From a bacterium 210917-SL.2.15 (GTDB lineage Bacteria > Bacillota > Clostridia > Oscillospirales > Oscillospiraceae): DNA of 42,302 bases. The position numbers were made by a program, and so were the translations under genes. The notes below the pieces were generated by a model. That model was given only the letters and a program-made list of their open reading frames with translations, ran no database searches and was not told the origin of the DNA. This document shows, piece by piece, positions 15,469 to 23,082 of this stretch. The DNA lies in the NCBI GenBank assembly GCA_020555605.1, contig JAJCJC010000022.1, positions 1 to 42,302 on the forward strand. Reading direction: 5' to 3'. Within the stretch, counting starts at the first letter, position 1, and each line of letters opens with the position of its first letter.

Positions 15469-15717
15469 TCAGGTGGAAAGATCTACTTCGTCCCATGCAT
15501 CGCCGGAAATCAGCCAGTTCAGCGCCCGATGGCGCTCCATCACCACACCGCCGTCCATGCTGGTAGAGGCGGGCACGTCGCAGATGTGGTCCGGGAAAAA
15601 CAGATCTTCCACAAAGCCCAGCGCCCACAGGAGCACCAGAAGCGGCTCATACTGCCAAATGAATTGTATATGCGTCTGCTCCGTGGATTGATCGTCGGAA
15701 AAATAGGCGGATTCTTC
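15469..15717 (-). pseudogene. C-terminal remnant of a DUF4272 protein
   Basis: The minus frame encodes about 83 residues ending ALNWLISGDAWDEVDLST. It includes LLWALGFVEDLFFPDHICDV, which matches the C-terminal part of DUF4272 proteins. An in-frame stop at 15718-15720 cuts it off; no start codon or ribosome binding site is present and the N-terminal two thirds are missing. It abuts the tRNA promoter, so the gene was probably truncated by a rearrangement at the tRNA. Confidence 0.75.
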
Positions 15718-15743
15718 TCAAAAGAAAAAAGTGAAAAAGGGGC

Positions 15744-15772
15744 TTGACAATTTCGGCCAGGTTTGCTAAAAT
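15744..15772 (+). promoter_or_regulatory. tRNA-Gly promoter
   Basis: A consensus TTGACA (15744-15749), 17 bases, TAAAAT (15767-15772) lies 12 bases before the tRNA. Confidence 0.85.
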
Positions 15773-15784
15773 ACCCATTGTTCC

Positions 15785-15860
15785 GCGGGCGTAGCTCATC
15801 TGGTAGAGCGCCACCTTGCCAAGGTGGAGGTAGCGAGTTCGAGCCTCGTCGCCCGCTCCA
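15785..15860 (+). tRNA. tRNA-Gly (anticodon GCC)
   Basis: This is a 76-base cloverleaf with the 7-bp acceptor GCGGGCG/CGCCCGC, anticodon loop TTGCCAA (GCC, decoding GGC/GGU), T-loop TTCGAGC and an encoded CCA end. A strong promoter precedes it and a hairpin terminator follows. Confidence 0.97.
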
Positions 15861-15866
15861 AAAAGA

Positions 15867-15900
15867 AAGATCCTTCAGCGATACAGCTGAGGGATCTTTT
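15867..15900 (+). terminator. tRNA-Gly terminator
   Basis: A 13-bp stem (15867-15879 with 15886-15898, one G-T pair) ends in TTTT. Confidence 0.85.
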
Positions 15901-15997
15901 CATTCTGCGCCCGAACGCGCTGCCTCCACCGCGCGATGCAGGCATGTATTTCATCGAAAAAGCGCCCCAGCCATTTTGCCTGGGGCGCTCGACTTCT

Positions 15998-16522
15998 TTA
16001 TAACAGCATGTCCTGCTGCTGCAGATGGGCAAAGAGCTTGTTCAGGGGCGGGAACAAAGTCAGAACAATGGCAAAATTAAAGCCGCAGTGGGCCAGATCA
16101 AAGGGGATTCCCGCCACCCACCAGGAAAAGGCCAGTGTCCATCCGCCCATGAGGAAATAGGGCAGAGCGCACAGCAGGCCGTAGCACAGCCCGAAAAAAG
16201 CGGCGGTGACTGCCCAGAACAGGGCCGGGCGCGGCCGCCGCCGCCCCAGCAGCGTCACCGCGGCCCACAAAATGGTCCAGACATAAAGGTACATGAACCA
16301 CCACAGCCCAAAGCCGTAAACCATGCCTTCCAGCAGGGCAAAGGCATAAATGATATACAGGGTGCGTTTGCGGAAATACAGTGTGTACAGGATAAACAGC
16401 AGCGTGACACATTCCCCGTTGGGGATGGCGGCCAGGGCCACCTGCAGGGCAAACACCAGCGCGGTGCACACCGCCAGGACGGCAATGGTTTTCGCGCCGC
16501 GGCCGGCTCTCTCAGGCGGCAT
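15998..16522 (-). CDS. putative ECF-transporter S component (membrane)
   Basis: The protein (about 174 residues from ATG 16522) has five to six hydrophobic helices, a small-molecule-uptake S-component layout. The motif IPNGECVTLLFILYTLYF is typical of energy-coupling-factor substrate-binding subunits. ATG 16522 is preferred over 16555 because it overlaps the upstream DUF4430 stop (ATGCCGCCTGA) and the protein then begins MPPERAGR. The substrate is unknown. DUF4430 is related to the transcobalamin C-terminal domain, which hints at cobalamin or a similar ligand, but I see no cobalamin riboswitch. Confidence 0.7.
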   Translation of the reverse strand: MPPERAGRGAKTIAVLAVCTALVFALQVALAAIPNGECVTLLFILYTLYFRKRTLYIIYAFALLEGMVYGFGLWWFMYLYVWTILWAAVTLLGRRRPRPALFWAVTAAFFGLCYGLLCALPYFLMGGWTLAFSWWVAGIPFDLAHCGFNFAIVLTLFPPLNKLFAHLQQQDMLL

Positions 16523-16919
16523 AGGTCTCATAGACAATGGCGTATGTATCGCCATCGGCCACCGGCTGCTGGGACAGGCCGTAGGAACCGTATTCCCCGT
16601 TGACGTAAATGGCCCAGTAGGCGTTTCCCGTGGTGAAATCGGCGGTCAGGCCGTTCACTGTGTAAAGGGTGTAACCGTATTCCGGGCTTTCTTCGCCGTC
16701 GATCTCCGCGACGGACTGTAGCGCTTCCAGAAGATACTCCGCGTCGGTGTTCAGCGGATAATCTGTCTGCGTTCCGGTATCGTCTACAATGGAAATGGTG
16801 ATCTGTTTTTCGCTGCTTTGTGCCTTGGGTGAAAACTGGTTATATACACCCCAGAATACGGCGATCAGCACCGCCAGCACAATCAGGGCGGGCACAAGCT
16901 TTTTGACATTGGTTTTCAT
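16512..16919 (-). CDS. DUF4430 domain protein, membrane-anchored
   Basis: The 135-residue protein starts at ATG 16919 after AGAAAGGA, with an N-terminal membrane anchor (about 7-24, LVPALIVLAVLIAVFWGVY). A single extracellular DUF4430 domain follows (about 60-135, TDAEYLLEAL...GYTLYTVNGL...NAYWAIYVNG...DGDTYAIVYE). DUF4430 occurs in transcobalamin-like and surface proteins and may bind a ligand outside the cell. It overlaps the S-component gene by 11 bases, so the pair is an operon, plausibly ligand capture plus uptake. Its upstream region is an orphan type I antitoxin unit whose promoter points into it. Confidence 0.8.
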   Translation of the reverse strand: MKTNVKKLVPALIVLAVLIAVFWGVYNQFSPKAQSSEKQITISIVDDTGTQTDYPLNTDAEYLLEALQSVAEIDGEESPEYGYTLYTVNGLTADFTTGNAYWAIYVNGEYGSYGLSQQPVADGDTYAIVYETYAA

Positions 16920-16946
16920 AACATTCCGGTCCTTTCTGGAAAAGAA

Positions 16947-17032
16947 AATGACCGCCCAGCCTCGTAAACTGACGGTCATTTCTTGACTCAAGATTCTTAG
17001 GGCGAACCGCTTACCGGCGGTGCCCTTTCTGA
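16947..17032 (-). ncRNA. orphan type I antitoxin RNA or leader
   Basis: The region is homologous to the antitoxin at 17326-17405: same -35/-10 promoter, same GGGCACCGCCGGTAAGCGG core and same closing hairpin (16947-16954 with 16973-16980, then a T-rich tail). The facing toxin gene is gone except for its last codons (AAAAGAAAATGA at 16940-16951). The RNA is likely still made and may read through into the DUF4430 gene. Confidence 0.6.
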
Positions 17033-17038
17033 TATTCA

Positions 17039-17067
17039 ATTATAGGCGGGGCAGGAAATATTGTCAA
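17039..17067 (-). promoter_or_regulatory. promoter of the orphan antitoxin, reading toward DUF4430
   Basis: TTGACA (17067-17062), 17 bases, TATAAT (17044-17039) on the minus strand is a full consensus promoter. It is the only good promoter upstream of the DUF4430-S-component operon. Confidence 0.8.
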
Positions 17068-17094
17068 GCCCCGGGCGGCCGCCCGGGGCTTTTT
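17068..17094 (+). terminator. terminator of the lost toxin copy
   Basis: A 22-base perfect GC palindrome (17068-17089) is followed by five T residues. It corresponds to the toxin mRNA terminator at 17443-17470, although no toxin gene remains upstream. Confidence 0.75.
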
Positions 17095-17151
17095 GCGGTG
17101 CGTTTTTGGTTGGGGAACGCGTGCCGGCCCCTTTTGGCGCAGCGAAGTTTG

Positions 17152-17180
17152 TTGCAGAAAGGGGAAAGCCATGGTAAAAT
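17152..17180 (+). promoter_or_regulatory. toxin promoter
   Basis: TTGCAG (17152-17157), 17 bases, TAAAAT (17175-17180) with TG one base before the -10. The mRNA would start near 17187 and carry a 5' leader of about 54 bases. Confidence 0.7.
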
Positions 17181-17240
17181 AAAACGGGCACTGCCGGAAC
17201 GGTAGGCGGTTGGTCACTTCCCGGAAGGGGGGTGATGCTT

Positions 17241-17327
17241 ATGGTTACATATGAAGGGCTTTTTGCTTTTTGTCTTGTCATCATTGGCGTTATAGGTCTG
17301 GTTGTCCAGATCTATAAAAGAAAATGA
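17241..17327 (+). CDS. holin-like type I toxin peptide
   Basis: The 28-residue peptide begins MVTYEGLFAF, has one hydrophobic helix (about 7-23) and ends in basic IYKRK, the pattern of the putative holin-like toxins (TxpA/BsrG-like group) of Firmicutes. Such peptides damage the membrane when the antisense antitoxin is absent. A strong AAGGGGGGTG ribosome binding site precedes it; an in-frame ATG at 17235 overlaps that site and is less likely. The antisense antitoxin gene overlaps its 3' end. It is below the size usually annotated. Confidence 0.85.
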   Translation: MVTYEGLFAFCLVIIGVIGLVVQIYKRK

Positions 17328-17405
17328 CCGCCCCTGGCCAAGGATAGCGGTCGTTTTCTGATCGAAACTCTTTGGACCAACCGCTTACCGGCGGTGCCCT
17401 TTTCT
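17326..17405 (-). ncRNA. type I antitoxin RNA
   Basis: This is an antisense RNA of about 80 bases, convergent with the toxin mRNA and covering its 3' region. The start is set by the promoter at 17412-17440. The end is a hairpin (GACCGC 17326-17331 with GCGGTC 17347-17352) with a T-rich tail that overlaps the toxin stop codon. Confidence 0.75.
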
Positions 17406-17411
17406 ATATTC

Positions 17412-17440
17412 ATTATAGGCGGAGCAAAGCGTATTGTCAA
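17412..17440 (-). promoter_or_regulatory. antitoxin promoter
   Basis: TTGACA (17440-17435), 17 bases, TATAAT (17417-17412) on the minus strand is a perfect consensus, as expected for an antitoxin that must outnumber the toxin mRNA. Confidence 0.85.
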
Positions 17441-17442
17441 GT

Positions 17443-17470
17443 CCCGGGCGGCAGCGCCCGGGGCTTTTTT
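17443..17470 (+). terminator. toxin mRNA terminator
   Basis: An 8-bp GC stem (17443-17450 with 17455-17462) is followed by GC and six T residues. The toxin transcript would run through the antitoxin gene to this point. Confidence 0.85.
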
Positions 17471-17627
17471 ACACCGTTGTCTTTATAATATATTATTACG
17501 AATTTAATCAAGATGTAGAGACAAATTTTTTAATACTCAAAAAATTTTTTATAATCGGAATATCCAACCAATTCGACAAATAATGCCAGTATAATCGCCT
17601 TACAAAGATAAAAGGCGAGGTGACGCT

Positions 17628-17897
17628 GTGAAAATTCGCGGGACATATGGTGATAAAAACTTAATCGGCAAAAATGTTTATCGCTTGCGCAAAGCCCGTA
17701 AAATGAAACAGCGCGATTTGCTGGCACAATTGCAGCTTCGCGGAATTAATATTAACTGTACCAGTCCGTCTGATTTAGAGGGGCAGAACAGAGCGGTAAC
17801 GGATAAAGAAATTCGAGTGCTGATGGGAATATTTTGCGTTTCTTTTGAAGAGTTGTGCAAAACGGAGGAAAGCGGCCTAACAGAAACAGATTCTTGA
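17628..17897 (+). CDS. XRE-family helix-turn-helix regulator
   Basis: The 89-residue protein has a cro/C1-type helix-turn-helix (about residues 12-70: LIGKNVYRLRKARKMKQRDLLAQLQLRGININCTSPS). The TSPSDLEGQNR turn is characteristic of a clostridial XRE subgroup. The GTG start at 17628 follows AAGGCGAGGTGA. AT-rich sequence precedes it (17480-17627), with TATAAT at 17590 but no convincing -35. It is separated by 49 bases from the next gene. The target is unknown. Confidence 0.85.
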   Translation: MKIRGTYGDKNLIGKNVYRLRKARKMKQRDLLAQLQLRGININCTSPSDLEGQNRAVTDKEIRVLMGIFCVSFEELCKTEESGLTETDS

Positions 17898-17946
17898 TTT
17901 GAGAACGCAAAATCCCGCAAATTTGAATTGAAAAAGGAAGGCTGCT

Positions 17947-18288
17947 ATGAAAGACTCCGAATACGATTATTTTGACTGCCTTCGTTTTTACGATTTGGGC
18001 AAGTGTATGTTTCACTTTTTGGAAAAGCTCGACCTGGCTGCCATGGACGACGCTTTGAACAGCCGCGCTATCTGTGCCATGGAGCGCATCGGGCGGGTGC
18101 TGGAGAACGATGCGCTGGACAACGAAACCTGTCTGGAAACCCTGCGGAAGGTGGCCCGCATCTATCAGGAGGAAATGGGCGTGCCCCTGAACGGCAGCCG
18201 CTTTCTGGATGCGCGGACACAGCGCTTTGTGCGCCGAATGCAACGCGAAACCGGCGGCGACGAGGAAGACTGGGACGATCCAACCTAA
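17947..18288 (+). CDS. hypothetical protein
   Basis: The 113-residue, soluble, largely helical acidic protein starts MKDSEYDYFDCLRFYDLG and ends DEEDWDDPT. The start follows AAAGGAAGG. I do not recognise a family. It lies 49 bases after the XRE regulator and may be co-transcribed. A palindromic terminator follows at once. Confidence 0.65.
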   Translation: MKDSEYDYFDCLRFYDLGKCMFHFLEKLDLAAMDDALNSRAICAMERIGRVLENDALDNETCLETLRKVARIYQEEMGVPLNGSRFLDARTQRFVRRMQRETGGDEEDWDDPT

Positions 18289-18291
18289 AAC

Positions 18292-18323
18292 AAGGGAGCA
18301 CGGAAAATTTTCCGTGCTCCCTT
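18292..18323. terminator. terminator between converging genes
   Basis: A 32-base perfect palindrome followed on the minus strand by TTGTTTTA. It ends the ribulokinase-like gene and probably also the plus-strand gene at 17947. Confidence 0.85.
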
Positions 18324-18336
18324 GTATGCGTTCGGG

Positions 18337-20004
18337 TCAGCCTTTGATTTTGGTGCGCATGGCTTTGAGCCGTTTCATCACGTCGCTGCCGCCGCGGCCG
18401 AAATAGTCGTGCAGGGCGCTGTATTCGCGGTAGAGCGTTTCGTATACTGCCGCGTGTTCGGGGATGGGGGAATAGAACGTGTCCTTCTGCCGGCCCATTA
18501 CGGCGGCGGCTTCGGTGATGGAATCATACCCGCCGGCCGCTTTCCCGGCTGCCACGGCGGCGAAACACGCCGCGCCCAGAGCGCCGCCCTGCTTGCCGTC
18601 GGCGATGTGCACGGGCATGTTCAGCACATCGGCATAGATCTGCATGGCCATGGCGTTTTTCTGGCTGATGCCGCCGGTGGCCACAAACTTTGTCACCGGT
18701 ACGCCGTGGCGCACAAAATTCTCCACAATCATCCGCGTGCCGTAGGCCGTGGCTTCGATCAGGGCGCGGTAGATTTCCTCGGGCCGGGTGGTCAGGGTCA
18801 TGCCCACGATCAGGCCCGTCAGGTCGTAATCCGTCAGCACGCTGCGGTTGCCGTTCCACCAGTCCAGGGCGATGAGGCCGCTTTCGCCGGGCTGCAGCGT
18901 TTCGGCCAGCTCGGTGAGGTAAACGTGCAGGTTTTTGCCCTGCCGGTCGGCTTCCTCTTGATAAGCGGCGGGGCAGCAGCGGTCCACAAACCAGGCGAAA
19001 TGGTCGCCCACGCAGGACTGGCCCGCCTCATAGGCGTAATAGCCGGGATACACGCCGCCGTCCACCACTCCGCACATGCCGGGCACCATGCGCTCTTCCT
19101 CCGACAGCAGGATATCGCAGGTGGAAGTGCCCATGATCGCCAGCAGCTGGCCTGGGCCGGTGATGCCGGCGGAGGGCATGGCCACATGGGCGTCGATGAT
19201 GGAGGCGGACACGGGGGTGCCGGGGCGCAGGCCGGTTCTGCGGGCCATCTCCTCCGTGACGCCGCCCACGGCGCTGCCCAGGGCCGCGGCGGGGAAGTTC
19301 AGCTTTTCAGACACATAATTGGAAAGGCGGGGATCCAGGGCTTTGAAGAAGTCCTCAGAGGGGTAGCCTTCCGAAGCGCTCCAGGTGCCTTTATAGCCGG
19401 CGGCGCAGGTGTTCTTGCGCAAAACGCCGGTGAGCTGCCAGACGATCCAGTCGCCGCCCTCCACGATGTGGTCGGCGGCTTCGTATACCTCCGGGCTTTC
19501 GTCCAGAATCTGCCAGATCTTCGGGATTTCCCACTCGCTGGAGATTTTGCCGCCGTAGCGCCGCAGGAACGATTCGCCCCGCTGTGCGGCGATCTCCGTC
19601 ACCCGGGCGGCGTATTTTTCCGCGGCGTGGTGCTTCCACAGCTTCACATAGGCGTTGGGCGTGGAGCGGAACTGGGGGAGGAAGCACAGCGGCGTGCCGT
19701 CGGCCTTCACGGGGAGCACGGTGCAGGCGGTGAAGTCCGTGCCCACGCCGATCACGTCCTCCGCCGCCACGCCGCTCTCGCGCAGCACGGCGGGGACCAC
19801 GGTGCAGAGCACGTCCAGATAATCCTGGGGGTCCTGCAGCGCCCAGTCCTGGCCCAGGGGCGTCCCGTCGCTCAGGGCGGTGTCCATGACGGCGTGGGGA
19901 TAGTCCATGGTGCTTTCGGCCACAACCTCGCCGGTATCGCAGCGCACCAGGACCGCACGGCCGGACAGGGAGCCGTAATCAATGCCAATGGTATATTTAC
20001 TCAT
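18337..20004 (-). CDS. araB: FGGY-family kinase, ribulokinase-like
   Basis: This cytoplasmic sugar kinase would phosphorylate a ketose (L-ribulose in AraB) with ATP. The 555 residues fit AraB length. It begins TIGIDYGSLSGRAVLV (phosphate-1 loop) and contains GTDFTACTVLPV, MGTSTCDILL, GVVDGGVYPGYYAYEAGQS and the C-terminal adenosine motif VATGGISQKNAMAMQIYADVL. All are typical of ribulokinase. GGAAGGAG precedes the start. It is divergent from a sugar ABC transporter operon that carries a second kinase pair, and no araA or araD is present. The true substrate may therefore be another ketose. Confidence 0.85.
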   Translation of the reverse strand: MSKYTIGIDYGSLSGRAVLVRCDTGEVVAESTMDYPHAVMDTALSDGTPLGQDWALQDPQDYLDVLCTVVPAVLRESGVAAEDVIGVGTDFTACTVLPVKADGTPLCFLPQFRSTPNAYVKLWKHHAAEKYAARVTEIAAQRGESFLRRYGGKISSEWEIPKIWQILDESPEVYEAADHIVEGGDWIVWQLTGVLRKNTCAAGYKGTWSASEGYPSEDFFKALDPRLSNYVSEKLNFPAAALGSAVGGVTEEMARRTGLRPGTPVSASIIDAHVAMPSAGITGPGQLLAIMGTSTCDILLSEEERMVPGMCGVVDGGVYPGYYAYEAGQSCVGDHFAWFVDRCCPAAYQEEADRQGKNLHVYLTELAETLQPGESGLIALDWWNGNRSVLTDYDLTGLIVGMTLTTRPEEIYRALIEATAYGTRMIVENFVRHGVPVTKFVATGGISQKNAMAMQIYADVLNMPVHIADGKQGGALGAACFAAVAAGKAAGGYDSITEAAAVMGRQKDTFYSPIPEHAAVYETLYREYSALHDYFGRGGSDVMKRLKAMRTKIKG

Positions 20005-20368
20005 AAAACAGGACTCCTTCCCATTTCTTTTGGTGGTTCTGACAGCATCATAACGGATTTGCGCCGCGAAATCAAGCGCAGTGCACCGGTCTGCACAAAA
20101 ATTGTCCGCTGAATATGGATGAATGGCCGCGCACGAGGGAATCTCTGCCGAGGATTAGTATAATCTCACAAAGGATTTGTAAAATTTCTTCCTATTTTTG
20201 GCAAATTGCATGTTTTAAGGCTGCGCTGTCTGTAGAAATTCGACAAAAAATGATGACAAAATTTTGTTTTGTTGTGGAATTTTTCTTGACATTGAGGCAT
20301 GAATATTTTACTATAAGAATACGGTTGGAAGACCGAATAAAATCAGATGAAGAGAGGACCTGATTACC
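20005..20368. promoter_or_regulatory. divergent control region, kinase and ABC transporter
   Basis: There is no gene here. On the plus strand TTGACA (20286-20291), 17 bases, TACTAT (20309-20314) is the likely transporter promoter. The palindrome ACAAAATTTTGT (20256-20267) just upstream and GTGCACCGGTCTGCAC (20081-20096) are candidate operators. The minus promoter is not obvious. Confidence 0.55.
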
Positions 20369-21421
20369 ATGAAGAATCATAAGAGACTCCTTGCGCTGGG
20401 TGCGGCGGCAGTCATGACTGCTACCCTGTTCGCAGGCTGCGGCCCCAAGGAAAATGGCGGCAGCGTCAACGAGCCGAACGGCGGCGCTGAGGGGACCGAT
20501 TACAAGATCGCGGTCGTTCCCAAGATGACCAACATCGGCTGGTTCCAGCGCATGGAGGAAGGCGTGAACGCCTACAATGCTGAGAACGGCACCAACTATG
20601 TCTACCGCGGCAGCGCCGAAGGCGCAGACCAGGCCGGCGTGGTGGAGCAGCTGCTGGCGGAGGACTGGGACGCCATCTGCGTGGTTCCCTTCGACTCTGA
20701 GTCCCTGGCTCCCGTGCTGGAGAAGGCCAGAGAGCAGGGCATCGTGGTCATCACCCACGAGGCTTCCTCCATGGATCCCAAGTATTTCGACTATGACGTC
20801 GAGGCTTTCGTGAATGCGGATTACGGCACGCACTTTGCCGAGGAGCTGGCTGAGCTGGCCGGCGGCGAAGGCAAGTACATCCAGTTTGTGGGCGACCTGA
20901 ACTCTGTCTCCCACAACGAATGGTGCGATGCGGCGGACGAGTATTTCGCAGCCAACACCAACATGACCAACGCCGGTCGTTATGAGACTGGTGACGACAC
21001 CACCTCTTCCTACAACCAGACCAAGGAGCTGCTGCAGGCCAACCCCGACATCGTGGCCATTCAGGGCAGCGCTTCCACCGATGTCGTGGGCGCTGCGCAG
21101 GCAGTGGAAGAGCTGGGCCTGAACGGCAAGGTTGCCGTGGTCGGCACCTCCATGACTTCCATCGCACGGCAGTTCGTGGAGAGCGGCACCATCGCCACCT
21201 TCTCCGTGTGGGATCCTGCTGAAGCCGGCAAGGCTATGATCGAAATGGCCATCGCCGTTCTGAACGCTAAGGCAGCCGGCACTGAGCTGGATACCTCCGC
21301 GCTGTCCCTGAACGCTGTCGGTTACGACACCCTGACGCCCGATGAGACGGCTCCCACCGTTCTGTACGGCAACGCCCGCGTGGACGTGACGAAGGACAAT
21401 CTGGACGATTACGATTTCTAA
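20369..21421 (+). CDS. sugar ABC transporter substrate-binding lipoprotein
   Basis: This extracellular binding protein for a sugar-type ABC importer (Peripla_BP_4 group, like RbsB, RhaS or LsrB) has 350 residues. The lipoprotein signal has its lipobox at FAGC (Cys24), followed by a Gly/Asn-rich linker. The fold begins YKIAVVPKMTNIGWFQRMEEGV, as in rhamnose/AI-2-type binding proteins. Ribosome binding site AGAGAGGA. It is first in the operon with an ATPase and two permeases. The ligand cannot be told from sequence; a pentose, tetritol or related polyol fits the downstream kinases. Confidence 0.9.
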   Translation: MKNHKRLLALGAAAVMTATLFAGCGPKENGGSVNEPNGGAEGTDYKIAVVPKMTNIGWFQRMEEGVNAYNAENGTNYVYRGSAEGADQAGVVEQLLAEDWDAICVVPFDSESLAPVLEKAREQGIVVITHEASSMDPKYFDYDVEAFVNADYGTHFAEELAELAGGEGKYIQFVGDLNSVSHNEWCDAADEYFAANTNMTNAGRYETGDDTTSSYNQTKELLQANPDIVAIQGSASTDVVGAAQAVEELGLNGKVAVVGTSMTSIARQFVESGTIATFSVWDPAEAGKAMIEMAIAVLNAKAAGTELDTSALSLNAVGYDTLTPDETAPTVLYGNARVDVTKDNLDDYDF

Positions 21422-21465
21422 GAGTTCGCGATACCAACTGAACAACACTTAAGCGGATGCATCAG

Positions 21466-21503
21466 AACCCCCATGCGGCGGCATACGCCCCGCATGGGGG
21501 TTT
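21466..21503 (+). terminator. intercistronic hairpin after the binding-protein gene
   Basis: A 13-bp stem (21466-21478 with 21490-21502) with only three T residues probably gives partial termination or mRNA protection. That makes more binding protein than transporter, as is common in sugar ABC operons. Confidence 0.75.
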
Positions 21504-21543
21504 GCATAGACAGACTATATAGGAAAAACGGGGGGCCGGTACT

Positions 21544-23082
21544 ATGGCTGATGAAGTCTTTTTGAAACTGGAAGGTATCAAAAAATCCTTCGGCGGCGTC
21601 CACGCTCTGAGGGGAGTCGACCTGGAGATCCGAAAAGGGGAAATTCACTGCCTGGCTGGTGAGAACGGCTGTGGAAAATCCACGCTGATTAAAGCGATCT
21701 CCGGCGTACATAATGCCGATGAAGGCTCCATCTGGATCGATGGAGAAAAAGTGGAAAAAATGAAGCCCATGGACGCGATCAATCGCGGCATTCAGGTGAT
21801 CTACCAGGATTTTGCCGTGTTTCCGAACCTGACGGTGGCGGAGAATATCGCGCTTAACGGGGAATTGAAAAATAAAGTAAAACTTGTGAATTGGAAACAA
21901 ATACACGAAACGGCGCGGCTTGCCATGGAGCAGGTCGGTGCGCACATCGACCCGGATGTGAAGCTCGAGCGCCTGAGTGTGGCAAATAAACAGATGGTGG
22001 CGATCTGCCGCGCCATCATCAACGATGCAAAGCTGCTGATTCTGGACGAGCCGACCACAGCGTTGACCGCCCGCGAGGTGGATAAGCTGTGGGATATTGT
22101 GCGCAAGCTGAAGGCAAAGGGGATTGCGGTGATGATCGTCAACCATAAGTTGGACGAGATTTACCGCATCGCCGACCGCCTGACCATCTTGCGCAACGGC
22201 GCGTATGTGTCCAGCGGTCCTATCAGCGAATACGATCAGGCCCGCTTCACCCGCGATATGACGGGCCACGACGTGTCGGATGAAAAATACCATCCCGCGG
22301 AAAACGCCGAAGAGATTCTGCGCGTGGAGCATTTGACCCGCAAGGGTGCTTTTGAGGACGTGTCCTTCACCCTGAACCGGGGCGACGTGCTGGGCCTCAC
22401 GGGCCTTCTGGGCAGCGGCCGCGGCGAGATCGGTCAGGCGCTGTTCGGCTTGGCCCCGGCGGAGAGCGGCAAAATTGTGCTCAACGGCAAGGAGATCACG
22501 ATTAAAAACGTCAACGATGCCATGGCCAACGATATCGGCTATGTGCCGGAGGACCGCCTGACCCAGGGCCTGTTTATGGATCGCTCCATTCAGGACAACA
22601 CGGTGGCTTCTTCCATCCGCAAGTATATGAAGGGCGGCAAGCTGGATGAGCAGGCGATGGAAACTGTCACGCGCCATTGGATCGATGAGATCAACATTGT
22701 GGCCCCGTCGCCCAGGCCCGCCGTGCGGACGCTTTCCGGCGGCAACGCGCAGAAGGTGGTTATTGCCAAGTGGCTCAACACCGACCCCAAGCTCTTTATT
22801 CTGGACGGTCCCACCGTGGGCGTCGATATCGGTGCAAAAGCGGAGATTCATGCCATTTTGCACGATCTGGCTCAGAAGGGCATCGGCATTATCGTCATTT
22901 CCGATGATCTGCCGGAGCTGGTGCAGAACTGCAATAAGATTGTCGTCATGCGCGACGGCAGGGTCGAGGCCGCTGTGGATAATTCCATCGACGAACTGTC
23001 GCTTTCCAATCTGCTGATTGGCGCCTTCGATGCCGAGCCGAGCGCTGCCCAGACTACGGAACAGGAGGTCGAAGAGAAATGA
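21544..23082 (+). CDS. sugar ABC transporter ATP-binding protein (RbsA/MglA type)
   Basis: The 512-residue double ATPase energises the importer. The N-terminal half has Walker A GENGCGKST, an atypical signature LSVANKQMV and Walker B LLILDEPTTAL. The C-terminal half has a degenerate Walker A (GLLGSGRGE), signature LSGGNAQKV and Walker B LFILDGPTVGVDIGAK, with Gly in place of the catalytic Glu. This asymmetry is normal for the family. It overlaps the next gene by 4 bases (ATGA). Confidence 0.95.
   Translation: MADEVFLKLEGIKKSFGGVHALRGVDLEIRKGEIHCLAGENGCGKSTLIKAISGVHNADEGSIWIDGEKVEKMKPMDAINRGIQVIYQDFAVFPNLTVAENIALNGELKNKVKLVNWKQIHETARLAMEQVGAHIDPDVKLERLSVANKQMVAICRAIINDAKLLILDEPTTALTAREVDKLWDIVRKLKAKGIAVMIVNHKLDEIYRIADRLTILRNGAYVSSGPISEYDQARFTRDMTGHDVSDEKYHPAENAEEILRVEHLTRKGAFEDVSFTLNRGDVLGLTGLLGSGRGEIGQALFGLAPAESGKIVLNGKEITIKNVNDAMANDIGYVPEDRLTQGLFMDRSIQDNTVASSIRKYMKGGKLDEQAMETVTRHWIDEINIVAPSPRPAVRTLSGGNAQKVVIAKWLNTDPKLFILDGPTVGVDIGAKAEIHAILHDLAQKGIGIIVISDDLPELVQNCNKIVVMRDGRVEAAVDNSIDELSLSNLLIGAFDAEPSAAQTTEQEVEEK

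Noticed and set aside
16920..17060. Cobalamin or other riboswitch upstream of the DUF4430 operon
   Set aside because: No cobalamin-box core (GCCACTG) or other aptamer I know. The structure is fully explained by homology to the antitoxin unit at 17326-17440.
18322..20112. 596-residue frame antisense to the kinase gene
   Set aside because: Shadow of the ribulokinase-like gene; His/Gly-rich without any domain.
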